Shown: positions 47,302 through 55,878 of the stretch, piece after piece
Layout of the letters: each line of letters opens with the position of its first letter
Position numbering within the stretch: the stretch's first letter is position 1
Source of the DNA: Nocardioides jishulii
GTDB lineage: Bacteria > Actinomycetota > Actinomycetes > Propionibacteriales > Nocardioidaceae
Assembly (NCBI RefSeq): GCF_006007965.1
Contig: NZ_CP040748.1
Coordinates: 1,426,001 to 1,490,000 of the forward strand
Length of the DNA: 64,000 bases
Direction of reading: 5' to 3'
Position numbers and translations under genes: made by a program
The notes under the pieces: generated by a model
Databases searched by the model: none
What the model was told of the DNA's origin: nothing
Seen by the model: the letters and a program-made list of their open reading frames with translations, nothing else

Positions 47302-47317
47302 GCGCTCAGCGGAGCGC
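47302..47317. terminator. small hairpin between convergent genes
   Basis: GCGCTC and GAGCGC enclose AGCG. A 12-base direct repeat CGCCTCAGGGTG (47291 and 47315) surrounds it. Weak terminator candidate. Confidence 0.35.
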
Positions 47318-47331
47318 CTCAGGGTGGACGA

Positions 47332-48177
47332 TCAGCGTGCGGTCGCGCGTCCGAGGACGTGCGGTGAGCCGTCCCGTGGGTTGCGCAGGGCGAAGCGCCA
47401 GTCCTCACGGCTGCCGTTGACACCGTAGGCCACGGTGCTCGGAAGGAAGATCGGCTTCTTGAAGGCGGCCTCGATCGTCACGGCGTCGGGCAGCCGGTTC
47501 TCGATCGCTGCGACGCAGCGGGCCAGGGTCCACATGCCGTGGGCGATCTGCCGCTTGAAGCCGAGCGCCCTGGCCGTCCACGGGTAGAGGTGGATCGGGT
47601 TGAGGTCGCCGGAGACCGCGCCGTAGCGTCGGCCCGCGCCCTCGTCCAGGCGCCACTGGATCCGGCCCTCGGGGGTCTCGAACGACATCGAGGGCGGAGC
47701 GTCCTCGCTCCCGCGCCCACGGACCAGGTAGGCCGAGACCGACTCCCACACCACGTCGCTGCCCGAGGTGACGGTCGACACGAAGTCGACCACCGTGCCC
47801 TTGGCGTGGGGGCGCGTCGTGGTCACGGAGACCTCCACGCCCAGGACCTCGTCAGTCGCGACGGGGCGGTGCGAGGTGATCGTGTTCTCCAGGTGCACGC
47901 TGCCCATGGGCGCCCACGGGAAGTCGGGACTGGCCATGACCTCCATCTGAGCATCGAACGTCAGCAGGTGCGGGTAGGTGACCGGGGCCGTGTCCTTGCG
48001 CGGGAAGCCGCAGACCTCGGCGTACCGCGCCACGTGGGCGGGGTCTATGGGCGCGGCCGGGGTGCGCACGGTGACGCCGGAGAACTCCTCCGGCCTCACC
48101 TTGCGGATGCCGGGCAGCTGGTTGACGACGGGGAGCGACGGCAGTGCCGCCTTCCCCAGCTGGGCCAGGGCGCTCAT
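47332..48177 (-). CDS. MaoC-family 3-hydroxyacyl dehydratase (HtdX-like)
   Basis: This 281-residue double-hotdog hydratase/dehydratase has the R-specific hydratase motif in YGAVSGDLNPIHLYPWTARALGF, where D and H are catalytic, followed by HGMWT. It follows the FabG4-type reductase by one base. The pair corresponds to htdX (Rv0241c) and fabG4 (Rv0242c) of M. tuberculosis, acting on 3-hydroxyacyl thioesters. ACP versus CoA preference cannot be read from sequence. Confidence 0.86.
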   Translation of the reverse strand: MSALAQLGKAALPSLPVVNQLPGIRKVRPEEFSGVTVRTPAAPIDPAHVARYAEVCGFPRKDTAPVTYPHLLTFDAQMEVMASPDFPWAPMGSVHLENTITSHRPVATDEVLGVEVSVTTTRPHAKGTVVDFVSTVTSGSDVVWESVSAYLVRGRGSEDAPPSMSFETPEGRIQWRLDEGAGRRYGAVSGDLNPIHLYPWTARALGFKRQIAHGMWTLARCVAAIENRLPDAVTIEAAFKKPIFLPSTVAYGVNGSREDWRFALRNPRDGSPHVLGRATAR

Positions 48178-48178
48178 C

Positions 48179-49513
48179 TCAGGCTCCGAGCATCATCTGG
48201 CCGCAGACGCGGACCACGTTGCCGTTGACCGCGGTCGAGCCGGGGGAGGCGTACCAGGCGATCGTCTCGGCGACGTCGACCGGCAGGCCGCCCTGCGACA
48301 TGGCGTTGAGGCGCTGACCCACCTCGCGGGTGGCGAACGGGACGGCAGCGGTCATCGCCGTGATGATGAAGCCGGGGGCGACGGCGTTGACGGTGATGCC
48401 GTCGGTCAGGTCGTCGGCCAGGTCCTGGACCCACCCGATGACGCCCGCCTTGGAGGCGGCGTAGTTGGTCTGGCCCACGTTGCCGGCGATACCGGCGATC
48501 GACGAGACGCCGATGACGCGGCCGTTGGGGTTGATGACGCGCTGGGCGAGCAGCTCACGGGTGATCGTCGCGGGCGCGGTGAGATTGACGGCGATGACGC
48601 TGTCCCACCGGTCCTCAGCCATGTTGGCGAGCTTCTTGTCGCGGGTGATGCCGGCGTTGTGCACGACCACGTCGACGCCGCCGTGCTCGGTGGCCAGGTG
48701 GTGGGCGATCCGCTGGGCCGCATCGGGGTGGGTGATGTCGAGCGCGAGGTGGTCACCGTCGAGCTCGGCCATCAGGGTGACGAGCTCGCTGGCGGCCTGC
48801 GGCACGTCGACGCCGACCACGGTGGCGCCGTCACGGTGCAGCACCCGGGCGATCTGCTCGCCGATGCCGCGGCTGGCACCGGTGACGAGGGCGACCTTGC
48901 CCTCCAGCGGCCGACGCAGGTCGGTGACGTCGCCGGCCGACGTACGACCGCCGAGGCCGATCCGCACCACCTGGCCCGAGACGTAGGCCGACTTGGGGGA
49001 GAGGAAGAAGGAGAGGGTGGAGTCCGCGGCCCGCTCCGCGCCCGGGGCGACGTAGACCAGCTGGGCGGTGCCGCCGCGGCCGATCTCCTTGCCGAGCGAG
49101 CGTGTGAAGCCCTCCAGCGCGCGCTGGGCGATCCGGGCGTCACCCTCGAGCAGCTCCGGCGGGGTGCCCAGCACGACCACTCGCGGGCACGACGTCAGTC
49201 GGCGCATGAGGGGGGTGAAGAAGTCGCGCAGCGCGACGAGGGCCTGGGGTGACTCCAGGCCGGTGGCGTCGAAGACCAGACCCTTGTACGTCGCGCCCTC
49301 GGCGTCCTGGTCGGTCGCGGTGACCTCGAGCTCCTTGAGCTGGGCGAGGAGCTGGGGGACGAGGCGCCCCGTGCCACCGACCAGCACGGTGCCGTCCACG
49401 AAGGGAGCGCCCTCCGACCAGCGTTCGAGGCGGGTCGGGCTCGGAAGTCCGAGGTTCTTGACGAGGAACTTGCCGACGGGCGAGGAGACGAAGCCCTGGT
49501 ACTTGTCGCTCAT
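48179..49513 (-). CDS. fabG4: high-molecular-weight 3-oxoacyl-ACP reductase (FabG4-like)
   Basis: This 444-residue protein has an N-terminal flavodoxin-like domain (about 1-195) that lacks catalytic residues, and a C-terminal short-chain dehydrogenase domain. NAD(P) binding is at GASRGIGE, then HNAG, and the catalytic S-Y-K is in GVSSIAGIAGNVGQTNYAASKAG. It is longer than ordinary FabG (about 245) and typical of actinobacterial FabG4, which prefers NADH. GGAGGT precedes the ATG. It is transcribed divergently from fadA2. Confidence 0.92.
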   Translation of the reverse strand: MSDKYQGFVSSPVGKFLVKNLGLPSPTRLERWSEGAPFVDGTVLVGGTGRLVPQLLAQLKELEVTATDQDAEGATYKGLVFDATGLESPQALVALRDFFTPLMRRLTSCPRVVVLGTPPELLEGDARIAQRALEGFTRSLGKEIGRGGTAQLVYVAPGAERAADSTLSFFLSPKSAYVSGQVVRIGLGGRTSAGDVTDLRRPLEGKVALVTGASRGIGEQIARVLHRDGATVVGVDVPQAASELVTLMAELDGDHLALDITHPDAAQRIAHHLATEHGGVDVVVHNAGITRDKKLANMAEDRWDSVIAVNLTAPATITRELLAQRVINPNGRVIGVSSIAGIAGNVGQTNYAASKAGVIGWVQDLADDLTDGITVNAVAPGFIITAMTAAVPFATREVGQRLNAMSQGGLPVDVAETIAWYASPGSTAVNGNVVRVCGQMMLGA

Positions 49514-49611
49514 GGGGGTGGACCTCCGACGAGAGTGTGGCGTTGGATGTGGGGTGCAGGACACGAGGCACGCGGCCCGACCATGGACACCGCGGAGCGG
49601 TCACGCACAGT

Positions 49612-49638
49612 GTGTAACTGTAGGTGTAACTCACAGTT
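49612..49638. promoter_or_regulatory. repeat cluster in the fabG4-fadA2 intergenic region
   Basis: Direct repeats GTGTAACT start at 49612 and 49624, and an inverted pair AACTGT/ACAGTT spans 49616-49638. This looks like a binding site for a regulator of both divergent operons. The factor is unknown. Confidence 0.45.
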
Positions 49639-49694
49639 CGACCCGATACGTCCACCATGTGTGACGGCCTTGGAGAGCGCAAGGCTGAGACAAG

Positions 49695-49726
49695 AGACTG
49701 TGAAGCACAAGCACAAGACTGTGAAG
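49695..49726 (+). repeat. direct repeat in the A-rich fadA2 leader
   Basis: AGACTGTGAAG occurs at 49695 and 49716, with further AGACTG cores at about 49732 and 49746. The surrounding 75 bases are unusually rich in A and poor in structure for this genome. Confidence 0.7.
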
Positions 49727-49768
49727 TCAAAAGACTGAGACCCCAGAGACTGCGACAGGAGTCACGTG

Positions 49769-51049
49769 ATGCAGGCCCAGACCCGCCGCGTTGCCATCAT
49801 CGGCGGCAACCGGATCCCCTTCGCCCGGTCCAACACCGTCTACGCGGGTGTCTCCAACCAGGAGATGCTCACCGCCGCCATCGACGGGCTGGTCGCCCGC
49901 TTCGGCCTCGAGGGCGAGCGCGTGGGTGAGGTCGTGGCCGGGGCCGTGCTCAAGCACGCCCGCGACTTCAACCTCACCCGGGAGAGCGTGCTGGGCTCGA
50001 AGCTCAGCCCCGAGACGCCGGCGACCGACATCCAGCAGGCCTGTGGCACCGGGCTCCAGGCGGTCATCCAGGTCGCGAACAAGATCGCGCTCGGCCAGAT
50101 CGACGTCGGCATCGCGGGCGGTTCGGACACCACCTCCGACGCACCGGTCGCCATCAGCGACAAGCTGCGCAAGAAGTTGATGAAGGTCAACACCGCCAAG
50201 GACACGAAGTCCAAGCTCCTGGCCCTCGGCCAGATCCGCCCGGGCGACATCGGCCTCGAGGTGCCCCAGAACTCCGAGCCCCGCACCCGGCTGTCGATGG
50301 GTGAGCACCAGGCCCTCACCACCCTCGAGTGGAAGATCAGCCGCGAGGAGCAGGACGAGCTCGCGGCCCGCTCCCACCAGAACCTCGCCCGCTCGTGGGA
50401 GGAGGGCTTCCAGGACGACCTCGTCACGCCCTTCCGCGGTGTCGAGCGCGACACCAACATGCGCGCCGACTCCACGGTGGAGAAGCTGGCGAAGCTTAAG
50501 CCCGTCTTCGGCAAGGGAGCCGCCGCCACCATGACGGCCGGCAACTCGACCCCGCTCTCCGACGGCGCCTCCGTCGTGCTCCTCGCCTCCGAGGAGTGGG
50601 CCGCTGAGCGCGGGCTTCCCGTGCTGGCCTACCTCACCGCCTACGAGACCGCCGCGGTCGACTACGTCAACGGCAACGAAGGCCTCCTGATGGCGCCGGC
50701 GTACGCCGTGCCGCGGATGCTGGAGCGCGAGGGCCTGAAGCTCCAGGACTTCGACTACTACGAGATCCACGAGGCCTTCGCCTCGCAGGTCCTGTCGACG
50801 CTGAAGGCGTGGGAGTCGCCCGTCTTCTGCTCCGAGCGACTCGGCCTGGACGCCCCCCTGGGCGAGATCGACCGCGACAAGCTCAACGTCAACGGCTCGT
50901 CGTTGGCCGCCGCGCACCCGTTCGCGGCCACTGGTGGACGCATCGTGCCGGTGCTCGCCAAGCTGCTGGACGCCAAGGGTTCCGGCCGTGGCCTGATCTC
51001 GATCTGCGCCGCTGGAGGCCAGGGCGTGGTCGCCATCCTGGAGAAGTGA
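49769..51049 (+). CDS. fadA2: acetyl-CoA acetyltransferase (FadA2-like thiolase)
   Basis: This 426-residue thiolase has the reactive cysteine in IQQACGTGLQA, the histidine motifs HEAFA and AAAHPFAATGG, and the second cysteine in SICAAGGQG. The ATG at 49769 is preferred over the GTG three bases earlier, since AGGAG lies seven bases before it. Its place opposite fabG4/htdX matches fadA2 (Rv0243). It may supply or consume 3-ketoacyl-CoA for the neighbouring reductase and dehydratase. Confidence 0.9.
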   Translation: MQAQTRRVAIIGGNRIPFARSNTVYAGVSNQEMLTAAIDGLVARFGLEGERVGEVVAGAVLKHARDFNLTRESVLGSKLSPETPATDIQQACGTGLQAVIQVANKIALGQIDVGIAGGSDTTSDAPVAISDKLRKKLMKVNTAKDTKSKLLALGQIRPGDIGLEVPQNSEPRTRLSMGEHQALTTLEWKISREEQDELAARSHQNLARSWEEGFQDDLVTPFRGVERDTNMRADSTVEKLAKLKPVFGKGAAATMTAGNSTPLSDGASVVLLASEEWAAERGLPVLAYLTAYETAAVDYVNGNEGLLMAPAYAVPRMLEREGLKLQDFDYYEIHEAFASQVLSTLKAWESPVFCSERLGLDAPLGEIDRDKLNVNGSSLAAAHPFAATGGRIVPVLAKLLDAKGSGRGLISICAAGGQGVVAILEK

Positions 51050-51105
51050 CCACGACCGTCCCGGCCACCGTGGAGTGACGCTGGTTGAGGTGGCTCGTTC
51101 GTGGG

Positions 51106-51111
51106 CAGGCT
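51106..51111 (+). promoter_or_regulatory. candidate -10 box of the DUF1206 gene
   Basis: CAGGCT lies six bases before the GTG at 51118. TTGAGG is 15 bases further upstream. Weak. Confidence 0.35.
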
Positions 51112-51117
51112 GCCGCC

Positions 51118-51951
51118 GTGAACATGGACTCCGTCGCCCACACGGTCAAGGGGCAGGCTGAACAGGCCCACCGCAGTCGTTGGATGGACCACCTCGCGCG
51201 CGCCGGACTCGTCGCGTACGGGGTGGTCCACCTGCTCGTGGCGTGGCTCGCGGTGCAGCTGGCCTTCGGCAACGGTGGCCGCGAGGCCTCCAGCGGTGGC
51301 GCCTTCCACGAGCTCGCGTCCCACCCCTTCGGCCGGTTCGCCCTCTGGGTCCTGGCCGTCGGCCTGGTCCTGCTCGTGGCGTGGCGCCTCCTGGACGCCG
51401 TGCTCGGCGACGACGACTCGAACGACGGTTCTGACGACGCCAAGGGGTGGGGCAAGCGCGCCGCAGCTGCGGGCAAGGCCGCCCTCTATGCGGCGCTGGC
51501 CTTCTCGGCGTTCAAGACCGCCATCGGGGCGGGTGGCGGCAAGGGCAAGTCCATGACGGCGACCGTCATGAACTGGCCCGGCGGGCAGTGGCTCGTGGTC
51601 CTGGCCGGGATGGCGGTGATCGGCTACGGCGCCTACCTCGTCCACCGGGGATGGAGCGACAAGTTCCTGGAGCACCTCGACCAGGAAGGTCGGGTGGGAG
51701 ACACCGGCAAGGTGTACCGGTGGTTCGGCAAGGTGGGCCACATCGCCAAGGGGGTGTCCACCGGCATCGTCGGCATCCTGGTTGCGCACGCCGGGTGGAC
51801 CCACCAGGGCAAGAAGGACCAGGGGTTGGGCGACGCCCTGAGCACCGTCCTGGAGCAGCCCTTCGGCCCGTGGCTGCTCTGCGTCATCGCGGCAGGGATC
51901 GCCTGCTACGGACTCTTCTGCTTCGCCCGCGCCCGGCACCTCGACCGCTGA
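51118..51951 (+). CDS. DUF1206 membrane protein
   Basis: This 277-residue membrane protein is built from three repeated modules, each with two transmembrane helices joined by a loop (about 30-95, 115-180 and 195-270). The repeated openings are ARAGLVAYGVVHL, AAGKAALYAALAF and VGHIAKGVSTGIVGILVAHAGW. This threefold layout defines the DUF1206 family, whose function is unknown. The GTG at 51118 has a CAGGCT box six bases before it. An ATG at 51124 is the alternative. Confidence 0.82.
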   Translation: MNMDSVAHTVKGQAEQAHRSRWMDHLARAGLVAYGVVHLLVAWLAVQLAFGNGGREASSGGAFHELASHPFGRFALWVLAVGLVLLVAWRLLDAVLGDDDSNDGSDDAKGWGKRAAAAGKAALYAALAFSAFKTAIGAGGGKGKSMTATVMNWPGGQWLVVLAGMAVIGYGAYLVHRGWSDKFLEHLDQEGRVGDTGKVYRWFGKVGHIAKGVSTGIVGILVAHAGWTHQGKKDQGLGDALSTVLEQPFGPWLLCVIAAGIACYGLFCFARARHLDR

Positions 51952-52021
51952 GGTCGAGCTCTTGGCGCCCGCGTCCCGGTCGGAGGTGAGCCGGGGCGCG
52001 GACCCGCGTGTGGTGCGCTGG

Positions 52022-52027
52022 TAGTCT
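52022..52027 (+). promoter_or_regulatory. -10 box of the pyrR operon
   Basis: TAGTCT preceded by TGG, an extended -10, would give a leader of about 60 bases that contains the PyrR element. Confidence 0.5.
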
Positions 52028-52039
52028 CCGGCGAGATCG

Positions 52040-52080
52040 ACATCCTTTAACTAGCCGTCCCGTGAGGCGGAGAAGGAGGT
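52040..52080 (+). promoter_or_regulatory. PyrR-binding RNA element in the pyrR leader
   Basis: This 41-base element is identical at 38 positions to the one before carA. It contains TCCTTTAAC, the loop core GTCCCGTGAGGCGG and the ribosome site GAAGGAGG. TCCTT near the start can pair with AAGGA of the ribosome site, and the inner loop resembles known PyrR loops, so PyrR bound with UMP should block translation. Confidence 0.8.
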
Positions 52081-52092
52081 CCGGCAACAGCC

Positions 52093-52653
52093 ATGACTGA
52101 TGCCCCCACCGCCGGAAGTCCCGAGGCAGCGCCTCGCACCGTGCTCGACGCCCGCGACGTCTCCCGGGCCCTCACCCGCATCTCCCACGAGATCCTCGAG
52201 CGCAACCGCGTCACGAGCGACCTCGTCCTGCTGGGGCTGCAGACCCGCGGCGTGCCGTTGGCCCGTCGCATCGCTGAGCGCATCGCCGCCGTCGAAGGCG
52301 TGGAGGTGGCCGTCGGAGAGCTCGACGTCACCCTCTACCGCGACGACCTGCGCTCGCAGCCCACGCGGCCCTCGCACCGTACCGAGATCCCGGCCACCGG
52401 GATCGACGGCAAGGTCGTGGTGCTCGTCGATGACGTGCTCTTCTCGGGCCGCACGATCCGTGCCGCCCTCGACGCCCTCGCCGACCTCGGACGGCCGGCT
52501 GCCGTGCGCCTCGCCGTCCTGGTCGACCGCGGCCACCGCGAGCTCCCCATCCGCGCCGACCACGTCGGCAAGAACCTGCCCAGCGCCCGCAGCGAACGCG
52601 TCAGCGTCCGGGTCGAGGAGATCGACGGAGACGACGAGGTGACCATCTCGTGA
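52093..52653 (+). CDS. pyrR: bifunctional pyr operon regulator/uracil phosphoribosyltransferase
   Basis: This 186-residue protein has the phosphoribosyltransferase fold with the PRPP loop [19 protein letters not shown] and the typical N-terminal ISHEILERN helix. PyrR binds a hairpin in pyr leaders when UMP is plentiful and shuts off the operon, with minor uracil salvage activity. It is the first gene of pyrR-pyrB-pyrC, and its own leader carries a PyrR element (52040-52080). The ribosome site is 12 bases from the ATG. The stop overlaps pyrB (GTGA). Confidence 0.95.
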   Translation: MTDAPTAGSPEAAPRTVLDARDVSRALTRISHEILERNRVTSDLVLLGLQTRGVPLARRIAERIAAVEGVEVAVGELDVTLYRDDLRSQPTRPSHRTEIPATGIDGKVVVLVDDVLFSGRTIRAALDALADLGRPAAVRLAVLVDRGHRELPIRADHVGKNLPSARSERVSVRVEEIDGDDEVTIS

Positions 52654-53582
52654 AGCACCTGCTCTCGATCGACGACCTCTCGGTCGACCAGATCCAGGAG
52701 ATCTTCGCGACCGCCGGTGACATGCACGACGTCCAGCACCGTTCGGTCAAGAAGCTGCCGGCCCTGCGTGGCCGGACCGTGGTCAACATGTTCTTCGAGG
52801 ACTCCACCCGCACACGCTCCAGCTTCGAGATCGCCGGGAAGTGGCTCTCCGCCGACGTCATCAACATCTCCGCGAAGGGTTCCTCCACCTCCAAGGGTGA
52901 GAGCCTGCGCGACACGGTGCTGACGGTCTGCGCCATGGGTGTCGACGGCCTCGTCGTCCGCCACCCCGCCAGCGGGGCTGCCCAGCAGGTCGCGGGCTGG
53001 GTCGACGCGAGCGTCGTCAATGCGGGTGACGGCATGCACGAGCACCCCACCCAAGCACTGCTCGACGCCTACACGCTCCAGCGCCGGCTCGGCTCGCTCG
53101 AGGGCAAGCACGTTGCGATCATCGGCGACCTGACGCACAGCCGGGTCTTCCGCTCCAACGTCCAGTGCCTCACCAAGCTCGGGGCCGAGGTCACGGTCGT
53201 CGCTCCGCCGACCCTGATGCCGAGTGGGGTCGGGCCGTGGTCCGAGAGCGCGGGCTTCGCGACCTCGTACGACGTCGACGAGGTGCTGCCGCACGCCGAC
53301 GCGGTGATGATGCTGCGGGTGCAGCGCGAGCGCATGTCGGGCGGCTACTTCCCGACGGCGCGCGAGTACACGGTCGGCTACGGCCTGACGCGTGACCGTC
53401 TGGCGACGCTCCACCCTGACGTGCCGATCTGCCACCCCGGCCCCATGAACCGGGGCCTCGAGATCGCCGCCGACGCCGCCGACGCGGCCCAGTCGGCCAT
53501 CCTCGACCAGGTCTCCGCCGGACTCGCCGTGCGGATGGCCGTGCTCTACCACCTGCTTGCCGGAGAGGAGTCCAGCGCGTGA
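52650..53582 (+). CDS. pyrB: aspartate carbamoyltransferase, catalytic subunit
   Basis: This 310-residue enzyme makes carbamoyl-aspartate in UMP synthesis. The carbamoyl-phosphate motif is [13 protein letters not shown], followed by [10 protein letters not shown] and the aspartate-binding [10 protein letters not shown]. No pyrI regulatory subunit is present, as usual for actinobacteria. It overlaps both neighbours by four bases (GTGA at each end). Confidence 0.96.
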   Translation: MKHLLSIDDLSVDQIQEIFATAGDMHDVQHRSVKKLPALRGRTVVNMFFEDSTRTRSSFEIAGKWLSADVINISAKGSSTSKGESLRDTVLTVCAMGVDGLVVRHPASGAAQQVAGWVDASVVNAGDGMHEHPTQALLDAYTLQRRLGSLEGKHVAIIGDLTHSRVFRSNVQCLTKLGAEVTVVAPPTLMPSGVGPWSESAGFATSYDVDEVLPHADAVMMLRVQRERMSGGYFPTAREYTVGYGLTRDRLATLHPDVPICHPGPMNRGLEIAADAADAAQSAILDQVSAGLAVRMAVLYHLLAGEESSA

Positions 53583-54868
53583 GCCTGCTGATCAAGGGGG
53601 CCGCGCTGTTCGGCACCGAGACCTCTGACCTGCTCGTGGTCGACGGTCGCATCGCTGCCGTCGGCAGCGACGCCGCGTCGCAGGCGCCTGCGGGCGTGGA
53701 GACCTTGGACGCTGACGGACTCGTCGCGCTGCCGGGCCTCGTCGACCTGCACACGCACCTGCGCCAGCCCGGTCGGGAGGACGCCGAGACGGTGCTCACC
53801 GGGTCGCAGGCCGCTGCCGTGGGTGGCTACACCGCCGTGCTCGCCATGGCGAACACCACCCCGGTCACCGACACCGCCGAGGCGGCCTTGCGGGTCTGGG
53901 AGCTCGGCCGCGAGGCCGGGCTGGTCGACGTGCAGCCGGTGGGCGCCGTGACCAAGGGACTGGCCGGCGAGGAGCTCGCCGAGCTCGGTCTGATGGCTCG
54001 CTCCGCCGCTCGGGTCCGGGTCTTCTCCGACGACGGCAAGTGCGTGCACGACGCCCGCGTGATGCGCCGGGCACTGGAGTACGTGAAGGCCTTCGGTGGC
54101 GTGGTCTCGCAGCACTCGCAGGACCCTGCCCTGGCCGGCCCGGGCGCGTGCTGCCACGAGGGCGAGGTCTCCGGTCGTCTCGGACTGGCCGGCTGGCCGG
54201 GCATCGCGGAGGAGGTCATCGTGGCCCGCGACGTGATGCTGGCCAAGCACACCGGCTCGCGCGTCCACGTCGCCCACGTCTCCTCGGCAGGCTCCATCGA
54301 CGTGATCCGCTGGGCCAAGGCGCAGGGCATCGACGTCACCTGCGAGGTGACGCCGCACCACCTGGTCCTCACCACCGACCTGCTCGTCGGCTACGACCCG
54401 GTCTACAAGGTCAACCCGCCGCTGCGCCCCACCGAGGACGTGCTCGCCCTGCGCGAGGCCCTGGCCGACGGCACCATCGACGCGGTCGCCACCGACCACG
54501 CGCCGCACGCCCGCCATGACAAGGAGCACGCCTTCGTCGACGCCGCCTTCGGCATGCTCGGCCTGGAGACCGCGCTCGGGGTCGTACGCACCGCGATGGA
54601 CGACGACTTCGACTGGAACGACATTGCCCGCGTCATGTCGCGCACCCCGGCACGGATCGCCGGCCTCGACGACCATGGCGGTCAGCTGGCTCCCGGTGAG
54701 GCCGCCCACGTCACGTTGGTCGACCCGACGGCGCGCGTCACCGTCGACCGGGCCGCCTCGGTCTCGCTGTCGCGCAACAACCCGTGGCACGGCCACGAGC
54801 TGACCTCGCGCGTGGTGCACACCGTCTTCGGTGGCAAGGTGACCGTGCGCGACGGCGCCCTGGCCTGA
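53579..54868 (+). CDS. pyrC: dihydroorotase
   Basis: This 429-residue type I dihydroorotase is a zinc amidohydrolase that closes carbamoyl-aspartate to dihydroorotate. Metal ligands are seen in [11 protein letters not shown], the carboxylated-lysine region is FSDDGKCV, then VAHVSSAGS and the catalytic [12 protein letters not shown]. The GTG start overlaps the pyrB stop. In many actinobacteria carA follows soon after, but here two other genes intervene. Confidence 0.95.
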   Translation: MSLLIKGAALFGTETSDLLVVDGRIAAVGSDAASQAPAGVETLDADGLVALPGLVDLHTHLRQPGREDAETVLTGSQAAAVGGYTAVLAMANTTPVTDTAEAALRVWELGREAGLVDVQPVGAVTKGLAGEELAELGLMARSAARVRVFSDDGKCVHDARVMRRALEYVKAFGGVVSQHSQDPALAGPGACCHEGEVSGRLGLAGWPGIAEEVIVARDVMLAKHTGSRVHVAHVSSAGSIDVIRWAKAQGIDVTCEVTPHHLVLTTDLLVGYDPVYKVNPPLRPTEDVLALREALADGTIDAVATDHAPHARHDKEHAFVDAAFGMLGLETALGVVRTAMDDDFDWNDIARVMSRTPARIAGLDDHGGQLAPGEAAHVTLVDPTARVTVDRAASVSLSRNNPWHGHELTSRVVHTVFGGKVTVRDGALA

Positions 54869-54943
54869 ATCCGGCTCGAACCCGGCCTGAACCCCCGGCG
54901 TACGCCCGTTCCCGCTGGGGTGGTCCGTGCGCCGCGGGGTGGG

Positions 54944-54949
54944 CAGGAT
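54944..54949 (+). promoter_or_regulatory. candidate -10 box of the LLM oxidoreductase gene
   Basis: CAGGAT lies six bases before the ATG at 54956. Weak because the first base is C. Confidence 0.35.
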
Positions 54950-54955
54950 GGGCCC

Positions 54956-55855
54956 ATGCGCATCGGACAGCAGGTCGCCCGTTTCACCTGGCCGGGGTCG
55001 CCGGGCTCCATCGGCCCCACCTTCGCCTCGATGGCACGGTGGTCGGAGGCCGCCGGCGTCGAGAGCCTCTGGGTGATGGACCACTTCTGGCAGATCGCCC
55101 AGATCGGTCCGCCGGAGGAGGAGATGCTGGAGGCCTACACGACCCTGGGCTTCGCCGCCGGCGTCACCTCTCGCATCGAGCTCGGCGCCATGGTCACCGC
55201 GGCGACGGTGCGCAACCCCGCGCTGTTGGTGAAGACCGTCACGACACTGGACGTCCTCTCCGGCGGGCGCGCCTGGCTGGGCATCGGCGCTGCGTGGTTC
55301 GAGGAGGAGAACCGCGGCTACGGCCTCGACTTCCCGCCCACCGCCGAACGCTTCGTCCGGCTCGAGGACACACTGCGCCTGTCGCGTCAGATGTGGTCCG
55401 GCGACGACTCTCCCTTCGTGGGTGAGGGGTTCACCGCGCCGCGCCCGCTCAACGTGCCGCAGCCCGTGCGTACGCCGCCGATCCTGATCGGCGGGGTGGG
55501 GGAGCGCAAGACGCTCCGCTACGTGGCCAAGTACGCCGACGCGACCAACATCTTCGACGGCGGCCCCGACTTCGTGGCCCAGAAGCTGGGGGTGCTCCGC
55601 CAGCACTGCGAGGCGGAGGGACGCGACTACGACGAGATCCGCAAGACCGTGCTCACCCGGATCAGCCTCAGCGAGCGCAGTGGCGAGAAGGTCGCCTCGG
55701 GCGAGGAGACGATGTCGCTCGAGCAGGCCGTCGACAAGCTCGGCTCGCTGGCCGAGGTCGGGGTGGACACCGCGATCATCGGGATGGGCAACGACACCGA
55801 CCAGGGCACGTACGACCTCCTCGCGCAGCTGGTGGAACACGTCGCGTCGCTCTGA
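54956..55855 (+). CDS. LLM class F420-dependent oxidoreductase
   Basis: This 299-residue member of the luciferase-like TIM-barrel family has TGIGAAWFEEENRGYG-like core features (here LGIGAAWFEEENRGYGLDFP) and VGERKTLRYVAKYAD, typical of actinobacterial F420-dependent enzymes. It would transfer hydride from reduced deazaflavin to an unknown substrate. It sits between pyrC and carA without an evident link to pyrimidine synthesis. The ATG at 54956 is chosen for its family-typical opening MRIGQQ. Confidence 0.83.
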   Translation: MRIGQQVARFTWPGSPGSIGPTFASMARWSEAAGVESLWVMDHFWQIAQIGPPEEEMLEAYTTLGFAAGVTSRIELGAMVTAATVRNPALLVKTVTTLDVLSGGRAWLGIGAAWFEEENRGYGLDFPPTAERFVRLEDTLRLSRQMWSGDDSPFVGEGFTAPRPLNVPQPVRTPPILIGGVGERKTLRYVAKYADATNIFDGGPDFVAQKLGVLRQHCEAEGRDYDEIRKTVLTRISLSERSGEKVASGEETMSLEQAVDKLGSLAEVGVDTAIIGMGNDTDQGTYDLLAQLVEHVASL

Positions 55856-55878
55856 GGCCCCGTCGCTCTGCGGGGGAG

